The notes under the pieces: model-generated
What the model saw: only the letters and a program-made list of their open reading frames with translations
The model's database searches: none
What the model was told of the DNA's origin: nothing
Program-made: the position numbers and the translations under genes
Origin: Candidatus Omnitrophota bacterium
GTDB taxonomy: Bacteria > Hinthialibacterota > Hinthialibacteria > OLB16
Assembly (NCBI GenBank): GCA_020632575.1
Contig: JACKFH010000001.1
Coordinates: 248,001-312,000, forward strand
Reading direction: 5' to 3'
DNA length: 64,000 nucleotides
Part shown: positions 1 through 8,581 of the stretch, piece after piece
Layout: every line of letters begins with the position of its first letter
How positions within the stretch are numbered: the stretch's first letter is position 1

Positions 1-2
1 AC

Positions 3-1022
3 CCCTGGTCGCGCGCGGTCATCGAAAAACCCTTTGGATCGGATCGGGATTCCTCGGACAAACTGGTCAATGAAATGGCCGAGGTCTTCGCCGAGGATCA
101 GACCTACCGCATCGATCATTACCTTGGCAAAGAGGTGGTGCAAAACCTGATGGTTCTCCGGTTCGCGAACCTCGTCTTCGACCCGATCTGGAATCGATCC
201 TACATCGACAATATCCAGATCACCTGGATGGAGGACATCGGCACAGAGGGGCGCGCCGGTTATTTCGACCAATACGGCATCATCCGCGATGTCATGCAGA
301 ACCACCTGCTCCAGATGATGGCTCTGGTCGCTATGGAACCCCCGATCAGCCTCAACGCCCAGGATGTCCGGGATGAAAAAGTGAAAGTGCTGCGGGCCGC
401 GCCCCCGCTTGAACTGAAAGATCTGGTGGTGGCCCAATACACCGCCTCCAATGGTCATGAGGGTTACCTCGAGGAAAAGGGCGTGCCCGAGGGATCGATC
501 GCCCCCACCTTCGCCGCGGCGGTCATTCAAGTGAAGAATCGCCGCTGGGATGGCGTCCCTTTCCTCATTCGAGCCGGAAAAGGACTCGACCGTAAGTTCG
601 CTGAAATTCGGATTCAGTTCCGCCCCGTCCCGGGGAATACCTTTTGCGATCCTGGAACGGTTCTCGACCCCAACGAACTCGTCATCCGAGTTCAACCGGA
701 TGAGTCGGTCTCCTATCGAATCATGAACAAAGTGCCCGGGCTCGAGATGGATCTGAAGGAGACAGATCTTAATCTCTCTTACCAAGCCGCCTTCGAAAAG
801 GAAATTCCAGAAGCCTACGAATCGCTGATTCTGGATGTGCTGGAGGATGACCAGAGTTTGTTTATTCGCGCCGACGAGCTTGCCGCCGCTTGGGATATCT
901 TCACTCCCGCACTGCAACAACTCGAACGCGAGAACGTGAAGCCTGAAACCTATCCCTTTAAAAGTCCCGGTCCGGAGGCGGCGAACCGGCTGGCTCAAGA
1001 ATATGGGGTCAAATGGAAATAG
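3..1022 (+). CDS. zwf: Glucose-6-phosphate 1-dehydrogenase, C-terminal part (5' end outside window)
   Basis: Oxidises glucose 6-phosphate to 6-phosphogluconolactone with NAD(P)+, the entry step of the oxidative pentose phosphate pathway, in the cytoplasm. The reading frame is open from the window edge, and before the first ATG at 75 it encodes a VIEKPFG stretch typical of this family. The substrate-binding signature RIDHYLGKE follows at about 111-137, then YFDQYGIIRDVMQNH, which contains the catalytic His of the Asp-His pair. About 340 residues are present, so roughly the first 150 (the Rossmann nucleotide-binding part) lie upstream of the window. The next gene starts 52 bp downstream on the same strand. 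The family call is secure. Confidence 0.96.
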   Translation, partial: PWSRAVIEKPFGSDRDSSDKLVNEMAEVFAEDQTYRIDHYLGKEVVQNLMVLRFANLVFDPIWNRSYIDNIQITWMEDIGTEGRAGYFDQYGIIRDVMQNHLLQMMALVAMEPPISLNAQDVRDEKVKVLRAAPPLELKDLVVAQYTASNGHEGYLEEKGVPEGSIAPTFAAAVIQVKNRRWDGVPFLIRAGKGLDRKFAEIRIQFRPVPGNTFCDPGTVLDPNELVIRVQPDESVSYRIMNKVPGLEMDLKETDLNLSYQAAFEKEIPEAYESLILDVLEDDQSLFIRADELAAAWDIFTPALQQLERENVKPETYPFKSPGPEAANRLAQEYGVKWK

Positions 1023-1074
1023 GTTCAGTCCCTGAGATTGTCCCCATCCGTCCCTTTACCTATGATCCCTGCCC

Positions 1075-2184
1075 ATGACCAACACTCCACCTCCAAATCG
1101 ATTCAAACGAGTGGCCCTTCTGATAGGAACCACCCTAATTTTGGGTATTCTCTTTCCATTGGCGCTCGCCGAGATCGGTCTTCGTCTTTTTTGGGGGGGA
1201 TACTACGAGAAGGACGCGGAGTCTCGATACCAGCGCGATGAAATACTGGGGTGGAGTCCCATCCCGAATTTCGATGGCGTCCATGGCGGCGCGGAGTTCA
1301 AAGTCCGCGTCCGTCATGACTCAAATGGTATGCGGGGAAGGGAAGTCTCACCCGCCAGAGTGCATGATGTCTCCCGTGTGGTCTTCGTCGGCGATTCCAT
1401 GACCTATGGTCACGCCGCCTCCGATGAAGAGGCCTTTGTGGGCCTCCTGGACAGCCGGGACAATGGGATCGAAACGGTCAACCTCGGAGTCGGCGGGTTC
1501 AATACCTGCCAGGAATTCCTCCGACTCAAATACTACGGTTTCAAATATCATCCTGATTTGGTCGTGCTGGATGTCTTTTGGAACGACATCTATTGGGAGA
1601 ACCTGGAAAGCCCTGGCCCCAAGTTCGAGGTGCGAGACGGCGAATTAGTCCAACTCGGTTTTGACCTCGAGGATTTGAACAGCGAACTCATTTTCCAACG
1701 TGAGGAAGAGGGAAGAGAATGGCGTGACCGCCTCTACGTCTATCGCCTAGTCAGCGACTCGATCAAACTTCTTCGCGCCCAGTTCCGCGACAATTTTTCG
1801 AGAAAGTTCAAAGAGGGATCCAAAGAAAAGGATGAAAAAACCTGGGCGATCATGGAGGCGCTGCTTCTCGAATTCAAGAATATCTGTGAAGAGAACAACA
1901 CTCCCCTTCTAGTGGTTCTGATACCCGATCAGGTCGAGGTCGAAACGGACAAAAAGGTGTTGGGTCTCCCTCCGCAGTTCTCCGAGATTAAACCGAGACT
2001 GGAAAAGTTCCTTTCAGAAAACGATATCGATTTTTATTCGCCACTCTCGGATTTAAAGGAAGATTATCTGCGGATTCAGCGCCCGCTCTATTACAACTTG
2101 AACCGACATATGACCCCGGATGGGAATCGGGCGTTGGCGGATGCCATGGAGCCAGTGTTGCGAGAAACTCTCGCCCTTGAATAA
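1075..2184 (+). CDS. Membrane-anchored SGNH/GDSL-type hydrolase
   Basis: Protein of 369 aa with an N-terminal hydrophobic segment (about residues 15-37), then a SGNH-hydrolase fold. Block I is VVFVGDSMTYG, with the nucleophile Ser near residue 107. A Gly block (NLGVGGFNT) and an Asn block (FWNDIYW) follow, and the C-terminal His block is HMTPDGNRALADA. The family covers esterases, lipases and carbohydrate O-acetyl-esterases. The membrane anchor suggests action at the envelope, possibly on a surface glycan, but the substrate is unknown. It lies downstream of zwf and ends at a strong bidirectional terminator. Confidence 0.8.
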   Translation: MTNTPPPNRFKRVALLIGTTLILGILFPLALAEIGLRLFWGGYYEKDAESRYQRDEILGWSPIPNFDGVHGGAEFKVRVRHDSNGMRGREVSPARVHDVSRVVFVGDSMTYGHAASDEEAFVGLLDSRDNGIETVNLGVGGFNTCQEFLRLKYYGFKYHPDLVVLDVFWNDIYWENLESPGPKFEVRDGELVQLGFDLEDLNSELIFQREEEGREWRDRLYVYRLVSDSIKLLRAQFRDNFSRKFKEGSKEKDEKTWAIMEALLLEFKNICEENNTPLLVVLIPDQVEVETDKKVLGLPPQFSEIKPRLEKFLSENDIDFYSPLSDLKEDYLRIQRPLYYNLNRHMTPDGNRALADAMEPVLRETLALE

Positions 2185-2215
2185 AAAAGGGGGCTGATTT
2201 TTCAGCCCCCCTTTT
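2184..2215. terminator. Bidirectional rho-independent terminator
   Basis: A perfect 9-bp stem (GGGGGCTGA at 2189-2197 with its complement at 2202-2210) has a TTTT loop. It is preceded by an A-run and followed by TTTT. It sits between the convergent SGNH hydrolase gene and the Gfo/Idh oxidoreductase gene and can serve both strands. Confidence 0.85.
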
Positions 2216-2248
2216 CTCGATCGTCATGTTGTCGCCTTTGGGCGAAAG

Positions 2249-3748
2249 TTACGCGGTGCGCGCGTCTGCGATACGGCAGCTCTTCACCTTGTTCTCTTCC
2301 TGCGCTTGGACCGAACGCAGAACGGCGATAGCCGCTTTGTATCCCGCTTCGCCATCGCAACCGACCAGGGAGGGATCGCCCTTACGGATCGCGGAGGCGA
2401 ACTTCTCGAGCTCGTAACGGTACGGATCGAATGGGTTCGAGAGGGAGGCGCCGTCGCCTTCAGCCGCTCCGGCTCCGGCCATGTCCTTGGCTCGGCTTCC
2501 CGAAGCGCTGCCGGCCGGTTTGCCCGAACCGCTTTCCTCCATCTTGACCTCGCCCAGTTTTCCGCCGCTCTCGCTGTAGTAGTAGGCTTCAGATTCGCCG
2601 GTGAGGAAGGCGGTTCCCTTGGTTCCCATCACCTGATCGTAGTAGTGATCGAACTTGTTGGTGGTGATCGAGGTGAAGGTCATCACCTTCTCATTCGGAT
2701 ACTGGAAGATCGAAAAGACGTGATCCGCGACCTCGCGTCCGTCATCGTAAGCCCAGATGCCGCCCGCACAACTCACGTAATCCGGCTCGGCGCCCCACAT
2801 CCAGTTGCACACATCGATCTGGTGGCTTCCAAGTTCGCTCATGAGACCGTGCGACATCTTCTTGTAGAGTCGCCAGTTCCCGAGCATATCGGGGGACTCG
2901 TACCCATACTCGCTGGTGTCATGGATTTTGGCCTCGAATTCAGGCTCCTTCTCCGCGAGATACTGGAAGTAGAGCTCGAATTGCTTTTGTTCGGTATAGA
3001 AGGGCGCGTCTTCCTTGCCCCCCTCACGCATCACGATATTCGGATTCTTGGCGTTCTCGCCGGTGATGCCGAGAATCTTGGCCACACCCTCGATCGGGTA
3101 TTCGCCGAATTTTTCTTTCAGCACCTCGTTGTTCCATTCGCCCGCGGGGCTCCTTCTCCAGGAGTGATTCCGGTGCCAGAGAGACCGAATGTGATGAACC
3201 TCGCCCAGCATGCCGGTGTCCACCATCTCTTTGGTGGTGATATAGAGCGGGTTGGCGTGACGCTGGTGTCCGATCGCCAGGACCAGATTGTTCTTCTTCG
3301 CGGCGTTGATCATCCCCTCGCAATCGTCGATGCTGTACGCCATCGTCTTTTCGCATAGGACATGGTAGCCCGCGCTGAGGCAGTCCATGGTGATGGGACC
3401 GTGGGTGAGAAGCGGGGTCGCGATCACAACCGCCTCGAATCCCCCATCGGAAAGCATGTCCTTGTAATTCGAGTAGGCGCGGACATCCGGGCAGCACTTT
3501 TGGCGCACAATGTGGGCGCCCAATTCACGGAAATCGGGACGGATGTCGGCAACCGCCACCACTTCGATAAAACCATTGTAGGGGCAGTTCTCAAGCAGAA
3601 CTCGCCCTTCGCCACCGGTGCCAATCCAAGCGCATTTCACCGGTTCGGCGATTTTGGCGGTGGCCACATAAGCGCCAGCCGCCGGCAGCACAGCGGCCGC
3701 CTTCATGAAGTTTCGTCTTCCGACTTTTAATTCCTCGGGTTTCAACAT
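2249..3748 (-). CDS. Tat-exported Gfo/Idh/MocA family oxidoreductase
   Basis: Protein of 499 aa. The N-terminus carries a twin-arginine signal (GRRNFMKAAA), so it should be exported folded. A Rossmann domain follows (WIGTGGEGR near residue 42). The EKT motif (near residue 133) stands where the family usually has EKP with the catalytic or cofactor-contacting Lys. The C-terminal substrate domain includes LMSELGSHQIDVCNWMWG. These enzymes oxidise or epimerise sugars and inositols with NAD(P). A Gly/Ala/Ser-rich insert (about residues 405-435) is unusual. The start is supported by AAAGGA 9-14 nt upstream. Substrate unknown. Confidence 0.88.
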   Translation of the reverse strand: MLKPEELKVGRRNFMKAAAVLPAAGAYVATAKIAEPVKCAWIGTGGEGRVLLENCPYNGFIEVVAVADIRPDFRELGAHIVRQKCCPDVRAYSNYKDMLSDGGFEAVVIATPLLTHGPITMDCLSAGYHVLCEKTMAYSIDDCEGMINAAKKNNLVLAIGHQRHANPLYITTKEMVDTGMLGEVHHIRSLWHRNHSWRRSPAGEWNNEVLKEKFGEYPIEGVAKILGITGENAKNPNIVMREGGKEDAPFYTEQKQFELYFQYLAEKEPEFEAKIHDTSEYGYESPDMLGNWRLYKKMSHGLMSELGSHQIDVCNWMWGAEPDYVSCAGGIWAYDDGREVADHVFSIFQYPNEKVMTFTSITTNKFDHYYDQVMGTKGTAFLTGESEAYYYSESGGKLGEVKMEESGSGKPAGSASGSRAKDMAGAGAAEGDGASLSNPFDPYRYELEKFASAIRKGDPSLVGCDGEAGYKAAIAVLRSVQAQEENKVKSCRIADARTA

Positions 3749-3960
3749 GATCGATCATTCCTTTCGCTATCGAAACAAGACATTTCAATGTCAGATTAAT
3801 GCTAGATCCACAATCATTCTCATTATAGGGGAAGAACGGATAGGAGCCAATAAGGGTCACCTTCTCCAAACTCGCTGAAAATAAAGAATTTAAGAGCCTT
3901 TCGCCATCGGGAAATGTCGAGAATTTGCTGAAGACCCGGCTCATCGCCGGGATCGCTCGG

Positions 3961-4554
3961 TCAGATCGTTCGACGTCGGTTGACGATCAATCCCGCGGTC
4001 CCAAATCCAAACAAAGCGATCGACATCGGTTCGGGAACATGGCCATCCTCCGTTCGCACAGTGAGAGTGACAAACGATTCCGTCCCACCCTCGAGAACCT
4101 GCTGGGGGAGGACGAATGAAAGGCTGTGGCTTCCGAAAGCAAGGTTTTCGATGATGACTCCATTTGGAAACGGAGAGTCGATATCGACTCCGACAATTCG
4201 CCTGTTGGGATAGCCCAGAAAGTCCAATCCCCAGAAATTGAAGTGATAGTCTCCGCTCATTCCCGCCACCGTGTAAGATTCGGGACCGGTGCGGAGATCG
4301 GTCATTGACATGGTCAATCGGAAATTATCGAAATTGGCCTTGACCACATAATCCGCCAGCGGGTCGGGGCCCGTGCCGAAAAACTCGGCTCCGGAGCGAA
4401 CCACCTCGCTATTGGAATTGAAAAAATTGGAACCTTCGAAACCGGGAGTCCAAAAGGAGCCGCCCACAGCGTCCCCGATCGAAACCGCGTTGGAGGAGAG
4501 GGGCGCCACGCCTAAGGCGATCAGCAGGGCAACCCGCGGGATTCTGAGCTTCAT
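3961..4554 (-). CDS. PEP-CTERM sorting-domain exported protein
   Basis: Protein of 197 aa starting MKLRIPR, with a signal peptide ending near ...SSNAVS. The body has no recognisable enzymatic motif. The C-terminus is a classic PEP-CTERM tag: VPEP, a hydrophobic segment, then an arginine cluster (NRRRTI) as the last residues. Such proteins are cleaved by exosortase and become surface or matrix components. The ATG at 4554 was preferred over longer frames because the signal peptide starts there and a sigma70 promoter lies 77-105 bp upstream. It is isolated between divergent neighbours; function beyond sorting is unknown. Confidence 0.85.
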   Translation of the reverse strand: MKLRIPRVALLIALGVAPLSSNAVSIGDAVGGSFWTPGFEGSNFFNSNSEVVRSGAEFFGTGPDPLADYVVKANFDNFRLTMSMTDLRTGPESYTVAGMSGDYHFNFWGLDFLGYPNRRIVGVDIDSPFPNGVIIENLAFGSHSLSFVLPQQVLEGGTESFVTLTVRTEDGHVPEPMSIALFGFGTAGLIVNRRRTI

Positions 4555-4594
4555 AGCAACCTGTCCTAAACAAAGATGCATCCCTGCCTTAACC

Positions 4595-4617
4595 ATAAGT
4601 GGCCCCGGGCCACTTAT
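4595..4617. promoter_or_regulatory. Perfect 11-bp-arm palindrome in the PEP-CTERM gene leader
   Basis: ATAAGTGGCCC and its exact complement are separated by one base. It lies about +7 to +29 relative to the start predicted from the promoter at 4631-4659. It could be a repressor operator or a stable 5'-UTR hairpin 41 bp before the start codon. No cognate regulator is identified. Confidence 0.6.
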
Positions 4618-4630
4618 ACCCCTGCCGTAG

Positions 4631-4659
4631 ATTATAGAGGAAGGTTTTGAATTCATCAA
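4631..4659 (-). promoter_or_regulatory. Sigma70-type promoter of the PEP-CTERM gene
   Basis: On the minus strand, -35 TTGATG (4654-4659), a 17-bp spacer and a perfect -10 TATAAT (4631-4636). It faces the PEP-CTERM gene starting at 4554. Confidence 0.65.
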
Positions 4660-4837
4660 TTTTTGGTGAACTGGAGAGAAGAATTCGAGAGTTTTCCTTG
4701 ATTTCTCCTCCCTTTTCCCCAACTGCGGGTGGACTGGAACCCGCCATTTGGGCCCATGGCGACCTTTCGTGCCCTTGAACTTAACCCTCGAACTGGAGAG
4801 CAATCCCCCCGAAGAAAGTCGTTTTAAGCGCGACTGG

Positions 4838-4866
4838 TTGTTATTCAGTCCGAAATTCCTTATAAT
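4838..4866 (+). promoter_or_regulatory. Sigma70-type promoter of rpmF-plsX
   Basis: -35 TTGTTA (4838-4843), a 17-bp spacer and -10 TATAAT (4861-4866). It predicts a leader of about 110 nt before rpmF at 4985. The 4555-4984 gap between the divergent genes otherwise holds only the opposing promoter and palindrome. Confidence 0.6.
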
Positions 4867-4984
4867 CATGGGCTGGACTAATCCCAGAAAACCTAGGAAT
4901 AATTCCTGATCAGTCTAAACATAATTGCTGAATCTCCCTAAGATTTGTTGCATACTAGAGAGATTAGCGAGGAGAGTTTGTGTC

Positions 4985-5161
4985 ATGGCGCATCCAAAAA
5001 GAAGAAAATCGAAGTCGAAAACCAGAATGGGACGCTCGCATCACGCGATTAGCGCGCCTTCCCTGAGCGATTGCCCGAACTGTGGAGAGAAAATGCTCCC
5101 GCATCGGGCCTGCCCCTCATGCGGCTTCTATAAAGACCGTCAAGTCCTCGCGGTAGGCTAA
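4985..5161 (+). CDS. rpmF: 50S ribosomal protein L32
   Basis: Protein of 58 aa starting [14 protein letters not shown], a typical L32 basic N-terminus. It is followed by a zinc-ribbon CPNC...CPSC pair and the ending GFYKDRQV. It is a structural component of the large ribosomal subunit near the peptidyl-transferase exit region. GAGGAG about 8 nt upstream supports the ATG at 4985; a longer frame upstream lacks L32 similarity. Only 4 bp separate it from plsX, the classical rpmF-plsX arrangement linking ribosome and membrane-lipid synthesis. Confidence 0.97.
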   Translation: MAHPKRRKSKSKTRMGRSHHAISAPSLSDCPNCGEKMLPHRACPSCGFYKDRQVLAVG

Positions 5162-5165
5162 GACA

Positions 5166-6176
5166 ATGCCCGTCCGTGTGGCGATCGACGCGATGGGGGG
5201 GGACTTCGGGTTCAAGCCGATCCTGGAAGCCCTGCCGATTCTCGAAAAGACCGATTTGGCCGAGATTCTCCTGGTTGGGGATCCGGAAGCTTTGGAACCC
5301 TGCCTTGACGGGACGACCAAAGTCACGGTTGTTCCCTCCGGATCGGTGGTCGACATGCACGAGCAGGCCTCGGTGGCCCTCAAAAAGAAACAGGATTCAT
5401 CGATTTCCGTCGCCACCCGATTGGTTCGTGAGGGAAGGGCTCAGGCGGTGGTCTCGGCTGGACACACCGGAGCCACCATGGCTTCGGCCGTGACCACCCT
5501 AGGCAGGCTGGAGGGGGTTAAGCGACCAGCCATCACAACCGTCTTGCCGACCGGCGATCATCCGATTATTGTACTCGATGTCGGCGCCAACGTGGACGTT
5601 CGCCCAGAGATGTTCGTTCAGTTCGCGATCATGGGTAGCGTCTACGCCGAGGAGGTTTTGGAACGGAAACAACCACGAGTCGGCTTGCTTTCGATCGGCA
5701 CCGAGGAAAGCAAAGGCAACGAGCAGACTCGAGCGGCGTTCCCGCTCCTAAAAAACGCCCCGATCAATTTCGTGGGCAATATGGAAGGCCGTCAAGTTTT
5801 CGGCGGCGAATTTGATGTAGTTGTTTGCGATGGGTTTGTCGGGAATATTTTATTGAAGTTTGGTGAGGCGACTGCCTTGCACATCTATTCGGCTCTAAAA
5901 GAAAAAATCAAGTCAGTGGCAATGGCGAACCCGTCGTTAATTGCTCCGCTAAAGGAGCATTTCGAGGGGATGTTTAAACGTATGGATCACGAAGAGTATG
6001 GGGGAGCTCCCCTACTCGGAGTGAATGGAACTTGTCTTGTTTGTCATGGTGGGGCTTCGGCCCGAGCGATTGCCAACGCGGCCATCTACGCGGCGTCCTC
6101 GGTCGAGCACAAAGTGAATCAGCGGATTGTCGAGCGGCTCGCTGAACTTGAACAATCGCGTCTGAATCCGGCTTAA
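5166..6176 (+). CDS. plsX: Phosphate acyltransferase PlsX
   Basis: Protein of 336 aa that converts acyl-ACP and phosphate to acyl-phosphate, the acyl donor for PlsY in phosphatidic acid synthesis. It is a peripheral membrane enzyme. Diagnostic stretches are the N-terminal VAIDAMGGDFG, the VSAGHTGATMA stretch, VLDVGANVD, GNMEGR and VVCDGFVGNILLKFGE. Length matches the family (about 330-350 aa). It lies directly after rpmF and is presumably co-transcribed from the promoter at 4838. A G/C-rich imperfect hairpin at 6194-6211 may mark the end of the transcript, but it is too weak to call a terminator. Confidence 0.97.
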   Translation: MPVRVAIDAMGGDFGFKPILEALPILEKTDLAEILLVGDPEALEPCLDGTTKVTVVPSGSVVDMHEQASVALKKKQDSSISVATRLVREGRAQAVVSAGHTGATMASAVTTLGRLEGVKRPAITTVLPTGDHPIIVLDVGANVDVRPEMFVQFAIMGSVYAEEVLERKQPRVGLLSIGTEESKGNEQTRAAFPLLKNAPINFVGNMEGRQVFGGEFDVVVCDGFVGNILLKFGEATALHIYSALKEKIKSVAMANPSLIAPLKEHFEGMFKRMDHEEYGGAPLLGVNGTCLVCHGGASARAIANAAIYAASSVEHKVNQRIVERLAELEQSRLNPA

Positions 6177-6260
6177 TCTTTTCTTTTCTGAACGGGGGCG
6201 CTCGCACCCCCATGTTTTGGGCGGATCGCAAAACTAAAACTCTATCCAGGGGCTCGAACT

Positions 6261-6539
6261 ATGCTCAACATAACCGAAGTCCGCATCCACATGGTCGAAA
6301 CCAACCGATCCAACCTGCGCGCCTATGGGAGCATCACCATCGATGATTGTTTTGTTATCCACGGTCTCAAGATTCTCCAGGGAGACAGCGGTCTTTTTGT
6401 GGGCATGCCTCGTCGACATCGAGATGGAGGGGAGCCGCAAGACATCGCCCACCCCCTCGACATTGACACCAGAAAACATATCGAGAGCATGGTGCTCGAC
6501 GCCTACGCCGAAATTGTGGCCCAAACTCAGGTCCAATGA
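6261..6539 (+). CDS. spoVG: SpoVG family protein
   Basis: Protein of 92 aa that matches SpoVG along its whole length: ITEVRIHMV at the start, AYGSITIDDCFVIHGLKI, GLFVGMPRR, and the DIAHPLDIDTRKHIE block. SpoVG proteins are small RNA/DNA-binding post-transcriptional regulators, first described in septation and sporulation but widespread in non-sporulating bacteria. AGGGG stands about 10 nt before the ATG. It is encoded alone downstream of plsX and converges on the cysteine desulfurase gene. Confidence 0.93.
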   Translation: MLNITEVRIHMVETNRSNLRAYGSITIDDCFVIHGLKILQGDSGLFVGMPRRHRDGGEPQDIAHPLDIDTRKHIESMVLDAYAEIVAQTQVQ

Positions 6540-6562
6540 TTCACGGGTAAAAACCCGTGCTG

Positions 6563-7726
6563 TCATCCTCGCTCCATTCGCTTGGAAAGTCTCCGCGCCT
6601 TTTCCACCAACCCCGGCATCACCTCCAGCACTCGCTCGATTTCCTCGTTCTCCGTATACCGGCTGAGTCCAAGTCGGACCGCTCCCTTCGCGATCTCCTC
6701 GGGAACCCCCATGGCGAGAAGGACATGGGAGGGCTCGAGCCGATGCGAGAGGCAGGCGCTCCCGGAGGAGGCGGCGATTCCATTCTGGTCCATCAACATC
6801 AAAAGCGCCTCGCCTTCCACCCCCTCGAAGCAAGCGCTCAACGTATTGGGCAATCTCGGCTGACCTCCGCCATTGACCCACACTTCCGGGATCTTTTTGA
6901 GGAACCCTTTTTCGAGTTCATCTCTCAACACGCGAATCCGATCGAATTCATGGTCGAGGCATTCCTCGGCGAGCTGCGCCGCTTTACCTAACCCGACGAT
7001 AAAGGGGACCGGCTCGGTGCCGGGGCGTCGTCCCCTTTCTTGATTACCCCCCCAAAACAGCGGCTTGATTTTGAATCCCGATCGGATGTAGATCGCCCCG
7101 ACTCCCTTGGGAGCATGGAACTTATGACCCGAGATCGCCATGAGATCGATGGAGGTGTTGGCCAGATTCACAGGAATCTTTCCCACCGCCTGAACCCCAT
7201 CCACATGGAGAGGAACCTCTCGTTCTCGGCAGACCCGGGAGATCTCCTCGATGGGAAAGATCACTCCGGTTTCGTTGTTGGCCCACATGATGGAAACCAG
7301 GGCGGTCTCTTCATCGATGGCTTCCTCCAGATCGGCAATCTTGAGTCCGCCATCGGAGTCGACTGGGAGGTAGGTGACACGAAATCCTTGCTTTTCGAGT
7401 TCGCGGCACTGAACGAGCACCGCGCTGTGCTCGACCTGAGTGGTCACAATGTGACGACGGTCGGGGTGTGAGGCGAGGATCCCGCGTATCGCGAGGTTGT
7501 CGGATTCGGTTCCGCCGCTGGTGAAGAAAATCTCCTTAGGCGAACAACCCACCAAACTGGCCAGCCGGTTCCGCGCCAGGGTTAGATCCGCCTCGATGCT
7601 CCCCCCGAAATGGTGGGGGGAACTCGGATTCCCATAACGCTCGCCGAGGAAGGGAAGAATGGCCTCCCTCACCTCGGGCGCCACTCGGGTTGTGGCGTTG
7701 TTGTCGAGGTAGAGGGTGTCGGTCAT
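6563..7726 (-). CDS. Cysteine desulfurase (NifS/IscS-type, class V aminotransferase)
   Basis: Protein of 387 aa. A PLP enzyme that releases sulfur from cysteine as a persulfide for Fe-S clusters and thiolated tRNAs. LYLDNNATT starts the protein, TSGGTESDN is the PLP-phosphate region, and SGHKFHAPKG contains the Schiff-base Lys (near residue 201). The SSGSACLS loop carries the active-site Cys, followed by PSHVLLAMG. No iscU/iscR partner is adjacent. The gene lies 12 bp downstream of the TIM-barrel gene on the same strand and is probably co-transcribed with it. Confidence 0.95.
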   Translation of the reverse strand: MTDTLYLDNNATTRVAPEVREAILPFLGERYGNPSSPHHFGGSIEADLTLARNRLASLVGCSPKEIFFTSGGTESDNLAIRGILASHPDRRHIVTTQVEHSAVLVQCRELEKQGFRVTYLPVDSDGGLKIADLEEAIDEETALVSIMWANNETGVIFPIEEISRVCREREVPLHVDGVQAVGKIPVNLANTSIDLMAISGHKFHAPKGVGAIYIRSGFKIKPLFWGGNQERGRRPGTEPVPFIVGLGKAAQLAEECLDHEFDRIRVLRDELEKGFLKKIPEVWVNGGGQPRLPNTLSACFEGVEGEALLMLMDQNGIAASSGSACLSHRLEPSHVLLAMGVPEEIAKGAVRLGLSRYTENEEIERVLEVMPGLVEKARRLSKRMERG

Positions 7727-7738
7727 CGATCCGGAGGT

Positions 7739-8554
7739 TTACAGAACCCCCAGCCCCTTCAGATATTTCACCGACCGAACCATCACATCCTGTTTGCCCG
7801 CGAAGGATTTTTGTTCTTCGTCATGCCCCTCGATTTCAAGGCTTATCGGGCCGGTGAAATTGTGTTTCTTGCAGACCTCGAAGTATTTGTCGAACGGGAC
7901 TGTTCCCTCTCCGAGAGCGGGGAAAGTGAAGTCATGGTATTTGCACATGCTGTCTTTGATGTGCATGTGGGCCAGACGTTCGAACACTTTCTCGAGTTCG
8001 GCGGGACCATCGGGATCCTGGTTGTAATAATAGACATTCGCGGTGTCGAAATTCGCCTTGAGGGGGAACCCGGGGAAATCCTTCGCCACTTTCCAGAAAA
8101 CCTCGGCGTTGTCGTAAAGCGGAGGATGAAGCTCGAGCGCCAATTCGAAATCGTACTGCTCGCAATATTCCAGAACGCTGGGGAAAATTTTGTAGGCTTC
8201 CTCGAGCGGTTTGTTCCAGGTCACCGATAGGTTGATCACCTTGAGTCCAAGCGCTTGGGCCACATCGAATTTGATCTTGTCCAGCGCGAAGGCCTCTTTG
8301 TCTGTGTTTTCAACAAAAATGAAACCGCTCTCGGCGGTTAGACCATATTTGGAGAGGAGCGTTTTCAGCCGATCGACCTGGCTTGGGTCCCACTTATCGA
8401 GGTCCTCCATTTTCTGAGGGATGTCGAGGACGCCCGGGTGAGTCTCGACACTCAGTTCGATCTCCTTCATTCCGAGTTTCTCGGTCCCGTCCAATGCGGC
8501 GACAAGTCCAAAGGGGCCATAACAATTGGTGAAAATCTCGATTTGATAACTCAT
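7739..8554 (-). CDS. Sugar phosphate isomerase/epimerase family (xylose isomerase-like TIM barrel)
   Basis: Protein of 271 aa of the AP_endonuc_2/xylose isomerase-like TIM-barrel superfamily. Strand-end acidic and histidine residues expected to bind a divalent metal are visible: ELALELHPP, KANFDTANVYYY, HMHIKDS and ISLEIEGHDEE. Members isomerise or epimerise sugars and often sit near Gfo/Idh enzymes. No signal peptide, so cytoplasmic. It is bracketed by a secreted protein gene (27 bp upstream) and the cysteine desulfurase gene. Substrate unknown. Confidence 0.85.
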   Translation of the reverse strand: MSYQIEIFTNCYGPFGLVAALDGTEKLGMKEIELSVETHPGVLDIPQKMEDLDKWDPSQVDRLKTLLSKYGLTAESGFIFVENTDKEAFALDKIKFDVAQALGLKVINLSVTWNKPLEEAYKIFPSVLEYCEQYDFELALELHPPLYDNAEVFWKVAKDFPGFPLKANFDTANVYYYNQDPDGPAELEKVFERLAHMHIKDSMCKYHDFTFPALGEGTVPFDKYFEVCKKHNFTGPISLEIEGHDEEQKSFAGKQDVMVRSVKYLKGLGVL

Positions 8555-8581
8555 TCCAAAAACTCCTCCAAATAGTTTCGA

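Noticed and set aside
2306..3358. Plus-strand open frame of 350 codons
   Set aside because: Lies wholly opposite the Gfo/Idh oxidoreductase; composition is the mirror of that gene and no motif is visible.
6194..6211. Terminator after plsX
   Set aside because: The stem has a mismatch, the inner loop is too tight and no U-run follows.
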